Below, one piece after another: positions 8,170-12,291 of a stretch of DNA of 12,291 bases. How positions within the stretch are numbered: the stretch's first letter is position 1; each line of letters opens with the position of its first letter. The stretch lies in the NCBI GenBank assembly GCA_027596075.1, contig JADGJC010000653.1, forward strand, positions 1 to 12,291. Reading direction: 5' to 3'. The notes beneath the pieces are model-generated. The model did not search any database. It was not told the DNA's origin and was given only the letters and a program-made list of their open reading frames with translations. A program made the position numbers and the translations under genes. This DNA is from Rhizophlyctis rosea. Lineage: Eukaryota; Chytridiomycota; Chytridiomycetes; Rhizophlyctidales; Rhizophlyctidaceae.

Positions 8170-8907
8170 TCAAGCGGTGAAAAGTGTAGGAACCGCAGAA
8201 GGTCTGATGATGGATGCTGATGAGGGAGGCACAAAAGTCGACGTGGGAACGACAATGGTAAAAGTCGACGCTGCAGATGCGGCCGAAGAAGTCGACACGA
8301 CGGTGGATGTCGCCGATACGGGAATTGGCGAAGAGGAGGATGTTGTTGTGGAAGATGGTGCAGAAGTGATAGATGAGGGAGTAGACAATGCACCGGCCAT
8401 AGCATCATCAACAAATATTCCCGTCCCGACATCTACTTCAACTTTCTGGTAGGAAAGAATGAACGTCTCCAGCGAACTGTCGGAATTGGTATCTTCCTGG
8501 TAAGACACGAAATTGCAACCGGTAAGAATCATCCTCTTCGTCAAGGCACTCTTGATGTTCCCCGTCGGATCATTATTAATACTAGTCGTAATCGTCACAC
8601 TCCGAATATTCTCATTCGTCGAAATCGCCTTCAAGATCTGTGTCGACATAAGGGAGGGTATGCGCGTGATGGTGATGTACTGGTATTGTCGTTTGCCGGT
8701 TGCGAGACCTGATGCTGCGTCGCGGGGTGCGGTGACGCCCCAAGTGTAGGATTGGAGGGTGGCTTGGTGCTTGGGGAGATCGGTTGTTGAGAATGTGCCT
8801 TGTGCGGCACCGCTGATGGTGATTGTTATGGGTGTTGCGGCGCGGACGAGGGTGGAGAAGGAGAGGAGGGAGACGGAGAGGAGGGTGGTGAGGGTGGGGA
8901 TGTGCAT
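8170..8907 (-). CDS. Secreted Hcp-like (type VI tube protein fold) protein with Ser/Thr-rich tail
   Basis: Single exon, 245 residues. The ATG at 8907 has A at -3. Residues 1-23 form a signal peptide (hydrophobic SVSLLSFSTL, cleavage likely after VRA), so the protein enters the secretory pathway. Residues about 26-160 follow the Hcp family, the ring protein that stacks into the bacterial type VI secretion tube: an early beta strand, QSYTWGV (52-58; Hcp has a similar S-W-G motif), a loop, GKRQYQYITITRIPSLMSTQ (71-90), a short helix (ILKAIS), IRSVTITTSI (101-110), MILTGCNFVSYQ (126-137), and ETFILSYQKVEVDV (147-160), matching the closing T-x-x-[FL]-x-[FY]-x-K-[VI]-x-[VF] strand. Residues about 161-245 are rich in Ser, Thr, Pro and Val, like an O-glycosylated fungal wall or stalk region; there is no clear GPI-anchor signal at the end. 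No other type VI gene is nearby. The function in a eukaryote is unknown. The Hcp assignment rests on motif order read by eye; the secretion call is firm. Confidence 0.85.
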   Translation of the reverse strand: MHIPTLTTLLSVSLLSFSTLVRAATPITITISGAAQGTFSTTDLPKHQATLQSYTWGVTAPRDAASGLATGKRQYQYITITRIPSLMSTQILKAISTNENIRSVTITTSINNDPTGNIKSALTKRMILTGCNFVSYQEDTNSDSSLETFILSYQKVEVDVGTGIFVDDAMAGALSTPSSITSAPSSTTTSSSSPIPVSATSTVVSTSSAASAASTFTIVVPTSTFVPPSSASIIRPSAVPTLFTA

Positions 8908-9029
8908 TCTGGTTCACGAGGTGTTGATGAGCTGGGCAGAGTTTAGTAGGTTGAGGTGTCGAGGGAAACTTTTGAGTGCTCGAAGATGTTGCTGGGGGCA
9001 GTGACTTTCTGCGAGCATCACCCACCTCC

Positions 9030-9038
9030 CTTTATATG
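9030..9038 (-). promoter_or_regulatory. TATA box of the secreted Hcp-like gene
   Basis: CATATAAAG on the - strand, about 125 bases ahead of the ATG at 8907. The leader after it is pyrimidine- and A-rich (CCTCAACCTACTAAAC and similar), as is common in well-expressed fungal genes, which places a transcription start near 9000. No upstream ATG occurs in the leader between about 9000 and 8910. Confidence 0.6.
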
Positions 9039-9124
9039 CCTGTCCAACCCTTTCTCAAAGCGAAATGGATGGGCGGATGTGATCATCAGCATTAAGACCG
9101 CCATAGCATCTGATGTATATTTTG

Positions 9125-9240
9125 CTCGGAGGCCTGCTCCGAAAATTGGTTCACCCCGAAGGCATGTTCCAAATATACCCTGCGGATGGGTCCGAAAGTT
9201 CCGCATGTGGATAACTCGGAGGCTTCCGTGACGGTCACCG
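9125..9240. promoter_or_regulatory. Cluster of CGG/CCG inverted repeats upstream of the Hcp-like gene
   Basis: Several short palindromes crowd into about 115 bases, 220-335 bases upstream of the ATG. They are TCGGAG-N5-CTCCGA (9126-9142), TGCGGA-N13-TCCGCA (9181-9205), CGG-N6-CCG (9217-9228) and GTGAC-G-GTCAC (9228-9238). CTCGGAGGC occurs directly repeated at 9125-9133 and 9215-9223, and TCCGAAA at 9139-9145 and 9191-9197. Paired CGG/CCG half-sites are the usual targets of fungal Zn2Cys6 regulators, so this may be an operator-like promoter block. That role is inferred. Confidence 0.4.
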
Positions 9241-9245
9241 TACAT

Positions 9246-12028
9246 GTTATCTCCATGATGACATGATGAAAATAGACCGCTGGGCGTAAGAAGCCGCATG
9301 AGCAATGGGCCTCACTGGAATTCAACTACATTTCTTTTTTCCATGAATAGAAGCAAGAAAGTGGATGAGTGGTCTCGCACAGGTGTATGGGACGCAGCAT
9401 GTCCTGCCATACGACACCATCATAGACTTGCTTACGCAGGAGAACGGGAAGGGCAAATTTGAAATACCACAACAAAAGGTTAACACGCATTCAGTAGAGC
9501 TGCTGGGCAAGGGAACGGATTGTACGCACGGGAGAGCATCAGGAATACGATGACTTGCCCGTCTTATGTAAGCTCCAAGAATTGCGCCACTGTTATATTG
9601 GAACGTGGCCACTTCTCCAAAGCCCATACCAATCACTCAATCAATGATTTCCTAAACATACAATCGTTTAATGGAATTGGAATCTTGCAAATGTGGCCAA
9701 GTAGGAACATATGCCGAAGAGCTTCTCGTCAATTGGTCAGATCTTCCCATCACCAGCTTGCGTTCAAGACAACTATGACATCGCGGTGCCAACATGAGAA
9801 CCCATTCAGACATGATCTTTCTGAGTCAAAAGGAAAAAGCGTTTGTTGCCAACTCCATCAGATCGCGTACTCTGGAAATCAATTCTCGTGTAAGGGCGAA
9901 GTTAATCGAGCTCTCCACATATTGTTTGCTTTGCTGGCCAAAAATATGGTGCATCCCATGATTACATAATCATTGTTCACATCTCAAGGAACAAGGCTGA
10001 AAGATGCACCCATTGCCTCCACAAAGATGTCCAATGTGACCTCTTTACCATTGGCACGAACGGTGCGGGGACGGTACCGCCAGGCTCGCCACAAACTCGG
10101 TCGTCAGTCAGTCTGTAGCTCTGAGCCACTGACTTTGCAATGCTGTCGCTGATGCTTCATGCAATGAAAAGGAAGAGATGAAGAGCACAAACTGGATGGT
10201 ATTACATGTCGGCAGGATCCACCAACGACGAATCAGTGCCGACCTCCATATTCCTTAACTCGTTCATGCCTGTGAAAAAGAGCAGGTGTTGTGTAGATTT
10301 AAGGCAATGCGGATTTAGCCAAGCCCAAAAAAATGATAGTTCAGATTCGGACATCAATTCGTTATTCGGTTTATCAAGCCCAGCCATGTACATCATGCGT
10401 CTTCTGCCTGAATTGGTCTTCCCAATGGAAGGGAATTGTTGTTTGTGAAGGACATTCACTAATTATGGCAACTGCGGATGCACAGTGTAAGTAGACTTGC
10501 AGATGCTGAAAGCGCCGAGGAAACCATTCAGGCAGGGTGATTTTGATGTCGCATCACATTGCCCACTGGGGTGACCGACCCCATGCTGTGTTTTTTGCAC
10601 GATTGTTCTCTTCAACATAATATCTGCAAACATTGGGGTGGAGCGTCGAGAGAGAAAAAGTCACCGAGGGCAAGAGGAGGATCAAGCGTGGTGGTATCGC
10701 TCAAAGGAGTTCCATCCCATGGTATTACTTGAATGGCAACAAGATAGAACCCTATGTATCGTCATTCTGGAGGCGGCCCAAAGCACAATCGTTGCGGATA
10801 TATCGTACTTTGAGGTAGTCCCTGACCAGACAGAAAGGAGCAACGCAATTGCGCTTGCGGAAGGTGGAATCGGTAGATATCAGAAGGTCCCAATTTCGTA
10901 GATGGTGGCGCTTATTTCCTTTTTTTCTCTTCGTCAATGACCGTGATAGAGAGCACTATGATATCAAGGTTGACAAGTGTACCGAGATGATGTGAGTCGA
11001 CAGGTTGATGCTACCAATATGTCGATGTGATACGACATGCACTACATTTAGGAAAAAGCAAAGACAGGGAGTGTTGCGTCTGTCAATGCCGCTTTCGACA
11101 TTCCGAGCCAAGGGTGGTGGGCCTCACAGTACTACTGCACTCAAGTAACAGAATCTTCTGCATTGAACAGCGAGGATGGAACATATGGGGCGTCGCCCTA
11201 CCATGATCATGTCAGAACAACGAAAAATAAAGCAAGCCCTCTTCTTGCTTCAAAAGGATATCTTCCTGCGGCATAGGCAAGTACGAGACTCATGAAATGA
11301 TGATCAAGCAGTTGGTTAAACGGTACTAAATGTCATGGTGGCCCAAATAATGATTGTTTGTGAAGATTGAACCCATAACCAATAAGAATCCAATATGGTA
11401 GGAGAAGAATGGTCCAGAAGTTGAACGTTCGCTCAAATTGCGTCGGACCATCGGTGCTTGATATACATGTGGAGAAATATTATCTAAATGCCAGGAACCA
11501 ATCAATCACCACATTGCTGAGAGTAGGATCCAGATGGAACATTGAAAAAGAATGAAGCCTGCAAAGATGGGTGCGCTATGTCAGAGACCCTCCCCGAGAT
11601 GTTGGTGGGATCCAAAACACCTGCTTCTTAGCATCTGATGAGCTGAATGGCCACATGTGGATCCCACTCACAAGAATTCGTTTGGTACATATCCTATCAC
11701 ATCCGAAACCCGACGTGATACTGTCCAAAGAGCGCATGTCCAACAGAGGGAGTGAAAACTGAAACACACGTGATTGCGACGGATACACACACACACACAC
11801 AAACAAGCCCCAAATCAATGTTTTCGATTTTTCCCATCTCTATAATTACGTAAGTAAAAGTACATAGAAACATCCGAGAAAGGGGTGGGGGAGTGATCCC
11901 AAGCGTGCGTGCTATCCATAGCACACCCATCCGGTTACCTCAGTGCCGCATCAACCATCCAACCCCAACCCTTTCATCCCAAAAGAGGCGCTGACCAACC
12001 TTCCCCTCCCCAACCCCAACCCAAACAA
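9246..12028. other. Unassigned region, no supported gene
   Basis: Many short frames occur on both strands. The longest is a + strand frame at 9520-9969 that begins with TTG and is rich in Ser, His and Asn, as chance frames are. I recognise no domain, RNA gene, LTR or terminal inverted repeat. A + strand frame at 10638-10901 ends in a slightly more protein-like stretch (DISYFEVVPDQTERSNAIAL) but has no good start. From about 11940 the + strand becomes C-rich, with a 13-base word CCAACCCCAACCC at 11959-11971 and 12010-12022. Confidence 0.5.
11785..11801. repeat. CA/TG microsatellite
   Basis: Eight AC units plus one A without interruption. This is a simple-sequence repeat of the kind common in eukaryotic intergenic DNA. 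Confidence 0.9.
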
Positions 12029-12291
12029 CTATCCATGCCCATGCGACCCCCTACTCCCCCCACTCCCCAAACCACTCCCAGTCCCCGTTCCCGTCCCTGT
12101 AGTCGTACTCCCCGTACTACTCTGCATACTCGGCATACTCCCCGTAACCCCACTACTCGTCCCCGTCCCTGTCCCTGTCCCACTCCCCGTCGCCTCCCCC
12201 CCGCCCCCACCCTCCCCCCCAAGATTCCCCGGGGCAACAAACGGCAACGCGCACCCCGCCCTCCCCGCCACGCCCAGACCAGGCCCCACGT
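12029..12291 (-). CDS. Partial Gly/Ser/Thr-rich C-terminus running off the right edge
   Basis: The frame is open from the window edge to a TAG at 12029, about 86 codons, with its N-terminus outside the window. After a short hydrophobic start (CALPFVAPGNLG) it becomes a Gly-Thr and Gly-Ser repeat (TGSGTGTGTGTSSG, later SSTGSTTTGTGTGTGSG) and ends in GSRGSHGHG. Such tails occur at the ends of fungal cell-wall and secreted proteins. The composition is also what a C-rich + strand gives by chance, since neighbouring frames are open too as Arg/Gly-rich strings. The function cannot be told. Confidence 0.3.
   Translation of the reverse strand, partial: VGPGLGVAGRAGCALPFVAPGNLGGEGGGGGEATGSGTGTGTGTSSGVTGSMPSMQSSTGSTTTGTGTGTGSGLGSGGSRGSHGHG
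12061..12220. repeat. Imperfect 6-base C-rich repeat tract
   Basis: Repeated words of the type CCCCGT, CCCTGT and CATACT with a 6- to 9-base period, for example CCCCGTCCCTGTCCCTGTCCC at 12161-12181. On the - strand this gives four G runs in close order, a quadruplex-prone sequence, and it encodes the Gly-Thr repeats of the partial frame. Confidence 0.7.

Noticed and set aside
8105..8452. Acidic 115-codon + strand frame (VDVADTG and similar)
   Set aside because: It is the antisense of the Ser/Thr-rich tail of the secreted protein; Ser/Thr codons read backwards give Asp, Glu and Val. The sense strand has a signal peptide and a domain.
8170..8907. Complete type VI secretion locus around the Hcp-like gene
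   Set aside because: No sheath, baseplate, spike or ATPase frame is visible in the window; the gene has a eukaryotic signal peptide and stands alone.
8612..9025. 137-codon His/Pro/Arg-rich - strand frame over the start of the secreted gene
   Set aside because: Shadow of the Hcp-like frame and its leader; low-complexity composition and no domain.
9520..9969. 149-codon + strand frame
   Set aside because: Starts with TTG, not ATG, has chance-like composition rich in Ser, His and Asn, and no motif.
11959..12022. Telomere-like CCAACCCCAACCC words
   Set aside because: Only two short copies, not in a tandem array, and not the usual fungal CCCTAA unit.

Overview
The window looks like nuclear DNA of a fungus, possibly an early-diverging (zoosporic) lineage. 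The evidence is a short spliceosomal intron with clean GTAAG...CAG borders, a TATA box about 125 bp ahead of a secreted-protein start codon, a Ser/Thr-rich secretory protein, a large ankyrin array, and long gene-poor stretches with microsatellite and homopolymer tracts. There is no bacterial operon structure. The lineage is an inference from this style, not from a marker gene.

Layout. 1-838 is low-complexity at its left end (pyrimidine tracts and a 24-base C run), then unassigned. Around 824-1117 on the + strand lies a short reading frame that resembles the C-terminal end of a Ty3-type retrotransposon integrase. 1118-3026 has no gene I can defend. 3027-4129 (- strand) holds a weakly BTB-like gene in several exons or broken frames. 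4133-6126 (- strand) is an ankyrin-repeat gene with about 14 repeats, whose reading is broken by one missing base near 5698-5700. 6154-8169 has only a doubtful small frame. 8170-8907 (- strand) is an intact single-exon gene for a secreted protein. 8908-9245 is its promoter region, with a TATA box and a cluster of CGG/CCG palindromes. 9246-12028 is unassigned, with a CA microsatellite. The last 260 bases are the open 3' end of a Gly/Ser/Thr-rich frame on the - strand that runs off the window.

The main discovery candidate is the 245-residue protein at 8170-8907. It has a signal peptide, then about 135 residues matching the plan of Hcp, the tube protein of the bacterial type VI secretion system, then an 85-residue Ser/Thr tail. 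No other type VI component is visible. A secreted Hcp-fold protein in a eukaryote, probably of bacterial origin and reshaped as an extracellular or wall protein, is unexpected.

The second point of interest is the ankyrin/BTB-like locus. The two frames lie head to tail, share the same register and are separated only by one stop codon and three bases. This suggests a single ankyrin-BTB gene with an intron over the stop. The same locus shows single-base frame breaks, which may be sequencing errors or real decay.
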